DNA from: Streptomyces echinatus
GTDB lineage: Bacteria > Actinomycetota > Actinomycetes > Streptomycetales > Streptomycetaceae
Direction of reading: 5' to 3'
Assembly (NCBI RefSeq): GCF_014203595.1
Contig: NZ_JACHJK010000005.1
Span: 402,105 to 466,104 of the forward strand
DNA: 64,000 nt
A program made the translations under genes and the position numbers. A model generated the notes under the pieces. The model searched no databases. It saw nothing but the letters and a program-made list of their open reading frames with translations, and had not been told where the DNA came from. Within the stretch, counting starts at the first letter, position 1, and each line of letters opens with the position of its first letter. Shown piece by piece: positions 40,472 through 49,262 of the stretch.

Positions 40472-41080
40472 TCAAGTGCGGGGGGTGTCCGGGCCGGCCG
40501 AGTGGAACAGCATCGCCGCGAGGGCGCGGAACACCTCCTCCGGATCGTCGTCGCCGACGGCTCCGTCGAGGTTGTGGCCGAGGAGCAGCGTGGCGAAACC
40601 GTGGGCCAGGGACCAGGCGGCGACTCCGGCCAGGCGGGCGTCGGGACCGCGGTCGCCGGGGTCGACGGCGGTGACCGCGGCACGCAGCGCGTCCGCCGCC
40701 AGGGCGCGGGCCGTGCCGAGTTCCAGGTCGTCGCCGCGCAGCAGTCCGGGGGAGAACATCACCTGGAAGTGGGCGGGGTGCTCGCGGGCGAAGCGGACGT
40801 AGCGGACGCCCGCCTCGCGCAGGTCGCGGGCGTCGCCGAGCGCCCGCGCCAGCAGCCCGTAGCCCTCTGCGGCGATCGCCGTGAGCAGACCGGCGCGATC
40901 CCCGAAGTGATGCGCGGGCGCCGCGTGCGACACCCCCGCCCGGCGTGCCAGATCGCGCAGGCTCAGGGCCGAGGGACCGTCGGCGGCGATCACGTCCAGC
41001 GCGGCCGTGAGCACGGCACGGCGCAGGTCACCGTGGTGGTACGACCGCTGCGACGCGGCCGGGGACTTCGCGGGGCTCAT
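40472..41080 (-). CDS. TetR-family transcriptional regulator
   Basis: A 202-residue regulator with the HTH at about residues 30-65 (LSLRDLARRAGVSHAAPAHHF) and a C-terminal domain of the TetR_C type with MFSPGLL. ATG 41080 is chosen; ATG 41101 is possible but falls in the direct repeat region. It diverges from the gene at 41197 across a region with a 19-base direct repeat, and lies upstream of the SDR gene. Confidence 0.87.
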   Translation of the reverse strand: MSPAKSPAASQRSYHHGDLRRAVLTAALDVIAADGPSALSLRDLARRAGVSHAAPAHHFGDRAGLLTAIAAEGYGLLARALGDARDLREAGVRYVRFAREHPAHFQVMFSPGLLRGDDLELGTARALAADALRAAVTAVDPGDRGPDARLAGVAAWSLAHGFATLLLGHNLDGAVGDDDPEEVFRALAAMLFHSAGPDTPRT

Positions 41081-41101
41081 GGGAAGCAGCCTACGCGCCA
41101 T

Positions 41102-41155
41102 CTAGGCATTGACAAGTTCGTGGCCGCCGAGGCAATCTAGTCAGTGTCAAGTTCG
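41102..41155. promoter_or_regulatory. 19-base direct repeats between TetR and SCO6745-like gene
   Basis: CTAGGCATTGACAAGTTCG (41102-41120) recurs as CTAGTCAGTGTCAAGTTCG (41137-41155), 16 of 19 bases identical, 35 bases apart. The first copy includes TTGACA (41109-41114), with CAATCT 18 bases later as a possible -10 for the plus-strand gene. A bound regulator would cover this promoter. Confidence 0.6.
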
Positions 41156-41196
41156 AGCGTGGCCGGACGGGCCGCGCACGGGGGAGGGGTGACGCC

Positions 41197-42129
41197 ATGT
41201 CCGAGCGGACCGGCAGTGCGATCGGGAATGCGAGCGGGAGTGCGGCGGCGACCGGGCGTGCCGAGGCGGTGCCGCCGGCGCGGGCGCGCCAGTTGTGGCA
41301 CCTGCTGGAGCCACTGCACGCGGTGCTGTACTACGCGCCCGAGATCTTCGAGGAGTCGGCCGCCCTCGGCTATGCCGTGACAGACCGCTGGCCGAGCTAC
41401 TTCCCGCTGCGCGCGGCCCCGCTGGGCGCGGCCGGACCCGAGCGGGTGGCCTCCGCCTTCTACAGCTTCGCCCCGCACATGGTCGCCGAGCACATCGGCC
41501 CCGCCTGGACCGTCGCCCGGCCGGAGCGGGTGCTGGAGGCACGCCTGCGCGGCATCGACCGGACCTACCGCGCGATCCTGGGCGACCGTGTCGAGGGTCC
41601 CGGACTGGCCGAGGCCGCCGCCCTCGCCCGGCGCGCGGCCGAGGCCGCCGGCACGGCGGGCCGCCCGCTCGCCGCGGCCAACGCCGAACTGCCCTGGCCC
41701 GAAGCCCCGCACCTCCAACTCTGGCACGCGGCCACGATCCTGCGCGAACACCGCGGTGACGGCCATGTCGCCGCCCTGCTCCACGCGGACCTCGACCCCG
41801 TCGAGTCCCTGGTCTCCTTCGCGGCGACGGGCGCCGCCTCCGTCGAGCGCTTCGAGAGCCGCGGCTGGAGCCCCGGGCAGTGGTCGGCCGCCGGAGCCCG
41901 CCTGGCCGACCGCGGTCTCGTCGCCCGGGACGGCACCGCCACGGAGGCGGGCCGCGCCCTGCGCCGCCAGGTGGAGGAGGACACCGACCGTCTCGCCGTG
42001 GCCCCCTGGCAGGCCCTCGGCGGCACCGGCGTCGACCGCCTCACCGAGCTCCTCGGCGACCCCTGGGTCGCCTTCCTCTCCACCGGACTGCTGCCCTCGG
42101 AATCCACCCTGGGCATAGGCAAGGTGTGA
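41197..42129 (+). CDS. SCO6745/SalK-like family protein
   Basis: A 310-residue, mostly helical protein resembling the actinobacterial SCO6745 family. WHLLEPLHAVLYYAPEIFEE opens it, FYSFAPHMVAEHIGPAW follows, and the C-terminal third looks like a winged helix (RGWSPGQWSAAGARLADRGL). Function is not established for the family. ATG 41197 follows GGGGAGG. It diverges from a TetR gene and may be its target. Confidence 0.75.
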   Translation: MSERTGSAIGNASGSAAATGRAEAVPPARARQLWHLLEPLHAVLYYAPEIFEESAALGYAVTDRWPSYFPLRAAPLGAAGPERVASAFYSFAPHMVAEHIGPAWTVARPERVLEARLRGIDRTYRAILGDRVEGPGLAEAAALARRAAEAAGTAGRPLAAANAELPWPEAPHLQLWHAATILREHRGDGHVAALLHADLDPVESLVSFAATGAASVERFESRGWSPGQWSAAGARLADRGLVARDGTATEAGRALRRQVEEDTDRLAVAPWQALGGTGVDRLTELLGDPWVAFLSTGLLPSESTLGIGKV

Positions 42130-42312
42130 GCGGGCGCACGCACCCGGCGCCCGTGCTCCCCCGCCATGGCCTCAAGTGACCCGAGTCGAGCCCGTCTTGC
42201 CTCTCTATCACCCGTTTGCGCCCCATCTCGCGCAAGCGGAAGGACGGTTACCGTGGGACGGAACGATCCGTCCCCGGCCGGGGACGGACAGGGCGAGCGA
42301 GGGGGGCGCACC

Positions 42313-42624
42313 GTGACGCGTCTGAGGGGCGGGACGGTCGCCGCCGTGGCCGTGCTGGTCGCCGTGACCGGTTGCAAGGCCGAGCAGAACAAGGGGGCGT
42401 CCGGGCCCGGGGAGACGGGGAGCGGGGGCGCCGCCCTGACCGCCGCCGGCTCACTGACCGTCAAGGGGCGTGCGCCGAAGACCGGTTACGCGCGGGACCG
42501 GTTCGGCACCGCCTGGGCGGACACCGACTCCAACTCCTGCGACACCCGCGTTATCTCTATGCTGCGCGGCATGATCGCAGGGTTCTCGCAGCTCATGTCC
42601 GGGTCGGTGCGCTATGCGTACTGA
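42313..42624 (+). pseudogene. Truncated HNH-family lipoprotein remnant
   Basis: GTG 42313 with GAGGGGG upstream begins a lipoprotein signal peptide (lipobox VTGC near residue 20), then SLTVKGRAPKTGYARDRFGTAWADTDSNSCDTR. This matches the start of the intact HNH lipoprotein that follows. Sequence similarity stops about 42552, exactly before the nuclease part, and the frame ends 24 codons later. The catalytic half is missing, so it is a 3'-truncated copy. The 103-residue product could still be made. Confidence 0.75.
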
Positions 42625-42631
42625 GAGGCAC

Positions 42632-43414
42632 ATGAGGAACAGTCGCGGAAGTCGGCGTGCTCTCTTGGCGTCCGCCGCGCTGCTGGCCACCGGATTCATG
42701 CTCGTCGGCTGCGACGATCTCACTCCGCCCGTGGCCGGCGGATCCTCCGGTTCCGCCGTCCCGACCGCCGACAACGGTCGGGCTGTGAGCCCGCTGGACA
42801 ATCCGGACGGAACGAAGCCTGGGCTGGCGGCGATCACATCCGCTGCGGACAGGACGAAGGCGCGGTCGTTGATCGAGAAAGTGGCGACAAAGGGGCGCGG
42901 CCCCAAAACGGGATATGAGCGGGACAAGTTCGGCTACGCCTGGATGGACTCGGCTCCGGGCGGCATTCCCTTTGCTCACAACGGGTGTGACTCGCGAAAC
43001 GATCTCTTGAAACGTGATGGCGAGAAGGTCCGCTTCCGGGCCGGGTCGGACTGCGTCGTCACCTCCATGACGCTGCATGACCCGTACACCGGGAAGACGA
43101 TCGAGTGGACCAAGTCCCGTGCGACGAAGGTCCAGATAGATCACGTCATGCCGCTGTCGTACGACTGGCAGATGGGTGCCTCGCGCTGGACGCAGGGAAA
43201 GCGGGAGGACATAGCCAATGATCCGCTCAACCTGATCCCAGTGGACGGGCCGACCAACGGCGCGAAGAGCGACTCGGGTCCGGCGACGTGGTTGCCGCCG
43301 AACAAGAGCATGCGCTGCTCATACAGCGTGCGGTTCGCGCAGGTCTCACTGAAGTACAAGCTGCCGGTGACGGCGGCGGACAAACAGATGATGTTGGAGC
43401 AGTGCGGCGGGTAG
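42632..43414 (+). CDS. HNH-family nuclease lipoprotein (DUF1524-like)
   Basis: A 260-residue predicted secreted lipoprotein. The signal peptide ends in the lipobox LVGC (residues about 24-27), then a Ser/Pro/Asp-rich linker, then TKGRGPKTGYERDKFGYAW. The nuclease core has KVQIDHVMPLSYDW, DPLNLIPVDGPTNGAKSD and WLPP, giving the His/Asn/His-type pattern of this family. It would act outside the membrane; a role in DNA turnover or uptake is inferred. Base use is less GC-rich than in its neighbours. ATG 42632 with GAGAGG close upstream; ATG 42614 is an alternative. Confidence 0.85.
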   Translation: MRNSRGSRRALLASAALLATGFMLVGCDDLTPPVAGGSSGSAVPTADNGRAVSPLDNPDGTKPGLAAITSAADRTKARSLIEKVATKGRGPKTGYERDKFGYAWMDSAPGGIPFAHNGCDSRNDLLKRDGEKVRFRAGSDCVVTSMTLHDPYTGKTIEWTKSRATKVQIDHVMPLSYDWQMGASRWTQGKREDIANDPLNLIPVDGPTNGAKSDSGPATWLPPNKSMRCSYSVRFAQVSLKYKLPVTAADKQMMLEQCGG

Positions 43415-44066
43415 CAGCGGTCTGTGCTGCCGTCGCCGCCGCTCCCTCTTCAAGCTCGACGGCATCGGTGTGCCCTCGCACGCTCTGCCGGTCAGGACGC
43501 CAGCAGGGAGCACGCAGTGCTGCGAGGTGACGGGCCAGGGCGAGCATGGTGAGCACTGCCACGAGCGCGCATACCCCCCACTATCCGACGTGGTGGTAGG
43601 CGTGGACCCCGAGCCAGGAGCCCATGGTTCGTCGCCCGGGCGCGCGACGGACGACAGGTCCTGTACCGCCGCAGCTCCCTCGGCGACCAGCTGGCGACCA
43701 GCGCCAGCCCCACCTGTTCGTGACCTCTGGAGCTGGACCCCGCCAGCATGCCCGAGGCTGGCGAGAACCGAGGGACGGCCAGACAAAGAGGCAGTACGCC
43801 TGGCCGGAGGCTACTCGGACGGAACGGCCCTCATCGCACGGCGGAGGCCGGCTCTGGCGGCGGTGAGGTCGCACCCGACTGACCCTGTTGGCCCGGTTGG
43901 TCCCCTTGATGCCGTTCCGGCCCCCGGACAACGGTTCGGTACAACCCGGGCCGCGTGTCCCCGCCGGGCCATATGCTCGAAGCGACACTCGCACGCCCGG
44001 CGTCGTCCGCCCCCGCGGATCGCGCCGGGCGGGCACGTACGCCCACTTCAGGCATCGGGAGCAGCC
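43415..44066 (+). other. 652-base region without a recognisable gene
   Basis: Long frames exist here but their codon composition does not look coding and no family is recognisable. The stretch includes a short segment (about 43620-43720) that might be a decayed gene. Its GC is slightly lower than the surroundings. It follows the lipoprotein duplication and may be debris of the same rearrangement. The promoter of the next gene should be near its end; GGGAG at about 44057 is the ribosome site. Confidence 0.35.
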
Positions 44067-44714
44067 ATGCAAGGCCACGGCTACGGACAGCCGGTGAAGC
44101 AGCCACCGCACACCGCGTGGCTGGTTTTCCTGCGCGTGCTGTTCGTGGCGCTCGGTTTCCTCAGCATCGGATTCCTGGCCTGGGCGATGATGCTGCGGCT
44201 GGCGGTCGTCACGCGCCGGTCGCTGGACTGGGGGCTGTTCGTGGCGGTGCTGGCCGCCGACATCCTCAGCATCACGCTGCTCGCGGTCGAACCGGGCGAC
44301 GAGATCCACACCGGAGGCGGCTGGTTCGGCCTCCTGCTGCTGCTCTGCACGCTCGTGGCCACGATCGCGTACTACCTCGCCGCGGACACCCGGCACTTCC
44401 TGCTGCGGCAGCAGGCGTACCAGGCGCAGCAGCGTCCGGCCGCGGCGTACGGCTACCCGGGCCCCGCGGTCTCGTACGGCGCGACGACCGTACCGGTCCC
44501 GCCGGCCGGGCACCGGGCGCCCACCGTGCTGCCGACGCCCCCCGCCACGCCGCACACCCCGCCCCCGGTGGCGCACACGACCGCGCCCCAGCCCCCGCTG
44601 GCCACCCCGCCGCCGCAGCGTCCGGCGCCCGCGCGGATCGACCAGGTGCGGGCCGAGCTGGACGAGTTGAGCGACTACCTGCGCCGCCAGGACGGCCACG
44701 AGGGCGGACGGTGA
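44067..44714 (+). CDS. Membrane protein with Pro-rich C-terminal tail, coupled to a Ser/Thr kinase
   Basis: A 215-residue protein with three helices at about residues 18-42, 56-74 and 86-106, and a cytoplasmic Pro/Ala/Thr-rich tail that ends in a short charged helix (RIDQVRAELDELSDYLRR). Family not recognised. ATG 44067. The stop overlaps the kinase GTG start (GTGA), so the two are coupled; it may be a partner or substrate of the kinase. Confidence 0.8.
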   Translation: MQGHGYGQPVKQPPHTAWLVFLRVLFVALGFLSIGFLAWAMMLRLAVVTRRSLDWGLFVAVLAADILSITLLAVEPGDEIHTGGGWFGLLLLLCTLVATIAYYLAADTRHFLLRQQAYQAQQRPAAAYGYPGPAVSYGATTVPVPPAGHRAPTVLPTPPATPHTPPPVAHTTAPQPPLATPPPQRPAPARIDQVRAELDELSDYLRRQDGHEGGR

Positions 44715-46246
44715 CCGTGGCGACAGGACGTGTCGTCGCGGACCGTTACGAACTGTCCACCCTCATCGGGCAGGGCGGCATGGGCCAGGTCTGGACGGCG
44801 TACGACCGGCGGCTGGACCGGCGCGTGGCGGTGAAGCTGCTGCGCCCGGACAAGGTGGCGGGCCACGAGGCGGATGAACTGCGCCGCCGGTTCCTGCGCG
44901 AGTGCCGGGTGACCGCGCAGGTGGACCACCCCGGTCTGGTGACGGTGCACGACGCGGGCAGCGAGGGCGAGGAGCTGTTCCTCGTCATGCAGTACGTCGA
45001 CGGCGCGGACCTCTCCGACCACCTCGCCGAGCACGACCCGTACCCGTGGCAGTGGGTCGTCGCGGTGGCCGCGCAACTGTGCGCGGTGCTGAGCGCGGTG
45101 CACGCCGTGCCGATCGTGCACCGCGACCTGAAGCCGCGCAACGTGATGGTGAAGCAGGACGGCACCATCACCGTCCTCGACCTGGGCGTGGCCTCGGTGA
45201 TGGACACCGACACCACCCGCCTCACCCACACCGGCTCCCCGATCGGCTCGCCCGCCTACATGGCGCCCGAGCAGGCGATGGGCGGCGCCGTCGGCCCGTA
45301 CACCGACCTGTACGCGCTCGGCGTGCTGATGCACGAACTGCTCAGCGGCGAGGTGCCGTTCGTCGGCTCCACGGCGCTCGGGGTGCTGCACCGGCACCTG
45401 TACGAGCCGCCGCTGCCCGTGCGCCGGATCCGGCCCGAGGTGCCCGAGGCGCTCGAGACCCTGGTGCTGCGGCTGCTGGCCAAGGACCCGCAGCACCGCC
45501 CGGCGTCCGCGCAGGAGGTCTACGAGGACCTGGCGCGGCTGCTGCCGGCGCGCGGCACACCCACCGGGGCGCCGCTGGATCCCACGCGCCCGTTCCTGCG
45601 TCCGCACGCCCCCTGGCCGGACCGCGCGCGGACCCCCGCGCCCCAGCCCGCCCCCGTCGCGCCGGCCCCGCCGGTGGCCGGGAAGCCCGATGTGGCCGCC
45701 GCCGTGGACGAGGTCAAGCGGCTGCTGGGGGAGGGCCGTATCACGCAGGCCGTGGACATCCTGGGCGCGATCCTGCCGGCCGCCGCCGAGCAGCACGGTG
45801 AGCAGTCCCCGGTCGTGCGGACCCTGCGCAAGCAGTACGCGGCCACGCTCATGGACGACGGCCAGTACCGGCGCGCGCTGCCCGAACTGCGCCGTCTCGC
45901 CGACGAACGCGCCGCCGAGGCGGGCCAGGCCGACCCGCAGTCGCTGCGCTACCGCTACGAGGCCGCGCAGTGCCTGGAGCAGCTGGGCGAACCGGCGGCA
46001 GCGCTCGCCGAGTACCGCGCGCTGCTGCCGTACTACGAGAACCAGTACGTCTCCGGGGACCCGCAGCTCGCCCACGAGGTGCGCCGGCGCATCGGCCATC
46101 TGCTGCTGGCGCTCGGCGACCGGCCGGCGGCCCACGACACGCTCGCGCGGCTGGTCATGGACGTCGAGCGGCTGCACGGCCCCGGTCATCCGCTGGCCGT
46201 CGAGGTCCGGCGGACCCTCCAGTGGCTGGGGCAGGTGCGCGGCTAG
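44711..46246 (+). CDS. Serine/threonine protein kinase with C-terminal TPR-like region
   Basis: A 511-residue Hanks-type kinase. The glycine loop is GQGGMGQVW, VAVKLL the lysine motif, HRDLKPRNVM the catalytic loop, DLGVAS stands where DFG is usual, and SPAYMAPEQ is the P+1 region. A Pro-rich linker (about 300-340) leads to helical repeats resembling TPRs (about 345-510). No transmembrane helix is visible, so it is cytosolic and may be tethered through the coupled membrane protein. Start GTG 44711 overlaps the previous stop. Confidence 0.9.
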   Translation: MTVATGRVVADRYELSTLIGQGGMGQVWTAYDRRLDRRVAVKLLRPDKVAGHEADELRRRFLRECRVTAQVDHPGLVTVHDAGSEGEELFLVMQYVDGADLSDHLAEHDPYPWQWVVAVAAQLCAVLSAVHAVPIVHRDLKPRNVMVKQDGTITVLDLGVASVMDTDTTRLTHTGSPIGSPAYMAPEQAMGGAVGPYTDLYALGVLMHELLSGEVPFVGSTALGVLHRHLYEPPLPVRRIRPEVPEALETLVLRLLAKDPQHRPASAQEVYEDLARLLPARGTPTGAPLDPTRPFLRPHAPWPDRARTPAPQPAPVAPAPPVAGKPDVAAAVDEVKRLLGEGRITQAVDILGAILPAAAEQHGEQSPVVRTLRKQYAATLMDDGQYRRALPELRRLADERAAEAGQADPQSLRYRYEAAQCLEQLGEPAAALAEYRALLPYYENQYVSGDPQLAHEVRRRIGHLLLALGDRPAAHDTLARLVMDVERLHGPGHPLAVEVRRTLQWLGQVRG

Positions 46247-46387
46247 TTTTTGCCGCCCCCTGGGCGATTCATGTGCGTTACAGGGGTCTGTGTTTTCCGT
46301 TGCGGACCCGGCGTTCGATACCTTGCGCTTCGTTTTCGCCGAGCACGCACGCGCGTGGACCGCCGTGCACGATCAGGGGTGGGATTC

Positions 46388-47215
46388 ATGGCCGGTCACC
46401 GGCAGTCGAAGAAGCGCAGATACGTGACCTGGGCGGTGGCCGGCGCGGCCGTCGTCACCGGGGCGGGTATCGCCGCGCAGACCTCCATGGCCGCCACCGC
46501 GTGGCCCGCGCAGAAGACCTTCACCGGCCGCGCGTTCGACACCTGCACCGCGCCGTCGCTGACCGCCATGAAGGCCTGGCACACCGGCTACTACGGCGCC
46601 GCCGCCGTCTACGTGGGCGGCAAGAACCGCGGCTGCGCCCAGCCCAACCTCACGGCCTCCTGGGTGAAGTCGGTCAACTCCCTCGGCTGGAAGCTCATCC
46701 CGATCTACGTCGGCGCCCAGCCGCCCTGCCAGACCAGCCGCAGCCCCGAGAAGCTGACCGCCTCCACGGCCGCCTCCCTCGGCGTGAGCGACGCCCAGGA
46801 CGCGGTCGCCAAGGCGTCGGCGCTCGGCATGAAGGCCGGCAGCCCCGTCTACCTCGACATGGAGCCGTACGACATCACGAACAAGGCGTGCAACGACGCC
46901 GTGCTCACGTATGTGCGCTCGTTCATGAAGACGCTGCGCGGCAAGACCTACCGCGGCGGCTACTACGGCTTCACCAGCTCCAGCGCCAAGGCGATCGCCA
47001 CCGCGCCGAACAAGACGGACCTGCCGGGCAACCTCTGGTACGCGCTGTGGGACAAGCAGTACACGACGACCGCGGACTGGCCGTGGGGCTCCACCCAGTT
47101 CACCGACCACAGCCGCGCCCACCAGTACATGGTCAACAGCAAGGAGACGCGCGGCGGTGTCACGCTGACCGTCGACCGGGACGCCTGGGACGCACCGGTG
47201 GCCGTCGTCGGCTGA
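46388..47215 (+). CDS. Secreted DUF1906 (Rv2525c-like glycoside-hydrolase-like) protein
   Basis: A 275-residue protein with a signal peptide (KKRRYVTWAVAGAAVVTGAG, cleavage near residue 35). The DUF1906 TIM-barrel pattern is present: FDTCTAPSLTAMKAW, YVGGKNRGC, LIPIYVGAQ and SPVYLDMEPYD, where the acidic residues mark the presumed active site. Related proteins act on or bind cell-wall material; activity is not established. ATG 46388. Monocistronic by context. Confidence 0.87.
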   Translation: MAGHRQSKKRRYVTWAVAGAAVVTGAGIAAQTSMAATAWPAQKTFTGRAFDTCTAPSLTAMKAWHTGYYGAAAVYVGGKNRGCAQPNLTASWVKSVNSLGWKLIPIYVGAQPPCQTSRSPEKLTASTAASLGVSDAQDAVAKASALGMKAGSPVYLDMEPYDITNKACNDAVLTYVRSFMKTLRGKTYRGGYYGFTSSSAKAIATAPNKTDLPGNLWYALWDKQYTTTADWPWGSTQFTDHSRAHQYMVNSKETRGGVTLTVDRDAWDAPVAVVG

Positions 47216-47361
47216 CCCGGCGGCCTTCCGGCGTGGCGCGGCGGTGCCCGAAGCGCCCGCGAATCGTTGGTCGAATGGGTTGGCCGCAGCCTGCTCACTG
47301 CCTACCATCGATCATCGCAAGACTTTGTGCACCGTCGCACAATCTCCCCCTGGAGGTTTCC

Positions 47362-48009
47362 TTGCACCGCCGCCGTCGCACCGCGCTCGTCCTCGCCGCC
47401 GCGATCGCCGCCGCGGCACCCCTGCTGACCGCCTGCGGAAACGACGCCCACCCGGGTGCCGCGGCCGTCGTCGGCGGGCAGCGGATCACCGTCGCCCAGC
47501 TGGAGAGCCGGGTCAACGAGGTCCGCCAGGCGCAGCGGGCCGCGGTGCCGGACGAGACGCAGTACCAGCAGGTCGTCTCCTCCACCAGCAGCCTCACCCG
47601 CGACACCCTGCACAACATGGTGCTCGACCAGGTGCTGCACCGCGCCGCCCGGGACGCGGGCGTCACGGTCACCCGCAAGGAGATCCAGCAGATGCGGGCG
47701 GACCTGGAGCGGCAGACCGGTGGCAGCAAGGGCCTGGAGACGGCCTGGCTGCAGAAGTACGGCATCGCCCCGGGCCACCTCGACGACAACCTGCGCCTGC
47801 AGCTGGAGGCGCAGAAGCTCGCCGCGAAGCTCGGCACCGACACCAGCCAGCCCGCTTTCTGGCAGGCCCTGTCCAAGGCGTCCGGGGAACTCCACGTGGA
47901 CCTCAACCCGCGCTACGGCTCCTGGGACGTGCAGAAGAGCAGCCGGGTGGACGCCAAGACGCCGTGGGTGCGGGAGGTCACGGGGGCGGGCGACGAGCTG
48001 ACGGCGTAG
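47362..48009 (+). CDS. SurA-like N-terminal domain lipoprotein
   Basis: A 215-residue lipoprotein starting at TTG 47362, with GGAGG 5 bases upstream. The signal peptide ends in the lipobox LTAC. AAAVVGGQRITVAQLESRVNEV is the usual entry to a SurA/PrsA-type chaperone domain. The following helical region (about 60-160) lacks a PPIase domain. It probably helps fold exported proteins. The next gene is mazG, as is common in actinobacteria. Confidence 0.87.
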   Translation: MHRRRRTALVLAAAIAAAAPLLTACGNDAHPGAAAVVGGQRITVAQLESRVNEVRQAQRAAVPDETQYQQVVSSTSSLTRDTLHNMVLDQVLHRAARDAGVTVTRKEIQQMRADLERQTGGSKGLETAWLQKYGIAPGHLDDNLRLQLEAQKLAAKLGTDTSQPAFWQALSKASGELHVDLNPRYGSWDVQKSSRVDAKTPWVREVTGAGDELTA

Positions 48010-48149
48010 CCCGGCCGACGGTGCGGGCCCGCTCGCGCACCGGTGCCGGAACGGTACGGCACCGGACCGTCGGTCGTACGATCACATGATCCCCTCGGCC
48101 CTGTGGACAACGCGAACCGCTCGCCCGTGCCGTGGGCTACGTTCGGATC

Positions 48150-49178
48150 GTGAACGAAACCAGTCCCGCAGCCCGTCCCCAGGCCGGCCCGGAAGCCGCC
48201 CCCGGCCGCATCGTCCTGCTCACCACCAGCCACCGCGTCGCCCCCGGCCTGCTGTCCTGGCCCGCCTGGCAGGCCCTGCACGCCGCCGACGCCGTGCTGT
48301 GCGCGGACGGCGCGCATCCGCAGCTGCCGTATCTGCGTGAGGCCGGGATAGCGGTGGCGGAGACGTCCCCCACCGCGCAGGAGCTGGTCGACGCCTGCGC
48401 CGGCGGGCGGACGGTGGTGGTCGTGGCGACGGGCGAGGGCGAGCCGGCGCTCACCGACGGCCTCGCCCGGCTGGCCGGTTCCGGCCGGGTCGTCATGCCG
48501 GAGCTGGAGCTCCTCCCCGCCTCCTACGACCTGCCCGGCGCCCGCCTGCTGGATCTCGTGCAGGTCATGGACCGCATCCGCGCCGAGTGCCCGTGGTCCT
48601 CCCGGCAGACCCACGAGGGACTGGCGAAGTACGGCATCGAGGAGGCGTACGAGCTGGTCGAGGCGATCGAGGCCGGCGACCGCACGGAGCTGCGCGAGGA
48701 GCTGGGCGACGTCCTCCTCCAGGTGGTCTTCCACTCCCGGATCGCCGAGGAGCACCCGGACACGCCGTTCTCCATCGACGACGTGGCCGGCGGCATCGTC
48801 GCCAAGCTCATCCGCCGGCACCCGCACATCTTCGGCGACGAGCGGGCCGAGACTCCGGAGGACGTCAAGGAGCACTGGCTGCGCACCAAGGCAGAGGAGA
48901 AGCGGCGCACCTCGGTCACGGACGGCGTCCCGCTCGGCCAGCCCGGCCTGGCCCTGGCCGCCAAGCTCGCCTCCCGCGTCCGTACCGCGGCCCTGCGGGT
49001 CCCCCTGCCCGAGGGTGAGGGCATCGGATACGAACTCCTCGCCCTGGCGGTCCGCGCCGAGGCGGACGGGGTGGACCCGGAGGCGGCGCTGCGGGCGGCG
49101 GCACGGGTGTACCGGGACGCGATCAAGGCGGCGGAGGACCCGGGGACGGCGGGCGGCGGGGAGGAGGACGAAGAGTAG
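48150..49178 (+). CDS. mazG: Nucleoside triphosphate pyrophosphohydrolase MazG
   Basis: A 342-residue protein. Residues about 1-110 look like a reduced tetrapyrrole-methylase/YabN-like domain. The MazG domain begins LLDLVQVMDRIRAECPWSS, with the metal motif EEAYELVEAIEAG and EELGDVLLQVVFHSRIA. It hydrolyses (d)NTPs to monophosphates and protects against aberrant nucleotides. I chose GTG 48150; TACGTT at 48138-48143 as a -10 would give a leaderless mRNA, which explains the lack of a ribosome site. Confidence 0.9.
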   Translation: MNETSPAARPQAGPEAAPGRIVLLTTSHRVAPGLLSWPAWQALHAADAVLCADGAHPQLPYLREAGIAVAETSPTAQELVDACAGGRTVVVVATGEGEPALTDGLARLAGSGRVVMPELELLPASYDLPGARLLDLVQVMDRIRAECPWSSRQTHEGLAKYGIEEAYELVEAIEAGDRTELREELGDVLLQVVFHSRIAEEHPDTPFSIDDVAGGIVAKLIRRHPHIFGDERAETPEDVKEHWLRTKAEEKRRTSVTDGVPLGQPGLALAAKLASRVRTAALRVPLPEGEGIGYELLALAVRAEADGVDPEAALRAAARVYRDAIKAAEDPGTAGGGEEDEE

Positions 49179-49262
49179 GCGGATCGACGCACGGCGCCGC
49201 CGATTCCCTTCCGTGTCAGTACCGTTGAAGCACAGCGTGGTCACGAGGTGCGGGGGGCGTGC

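Noticed and set aside
46388..47215. Tat signal on the DUF1906 protein
   Set aside because: The N-terminus has KKRRY but not a clear RRxFLK-type motif before the hydrophobic core, so a Sec signal is equally likely.
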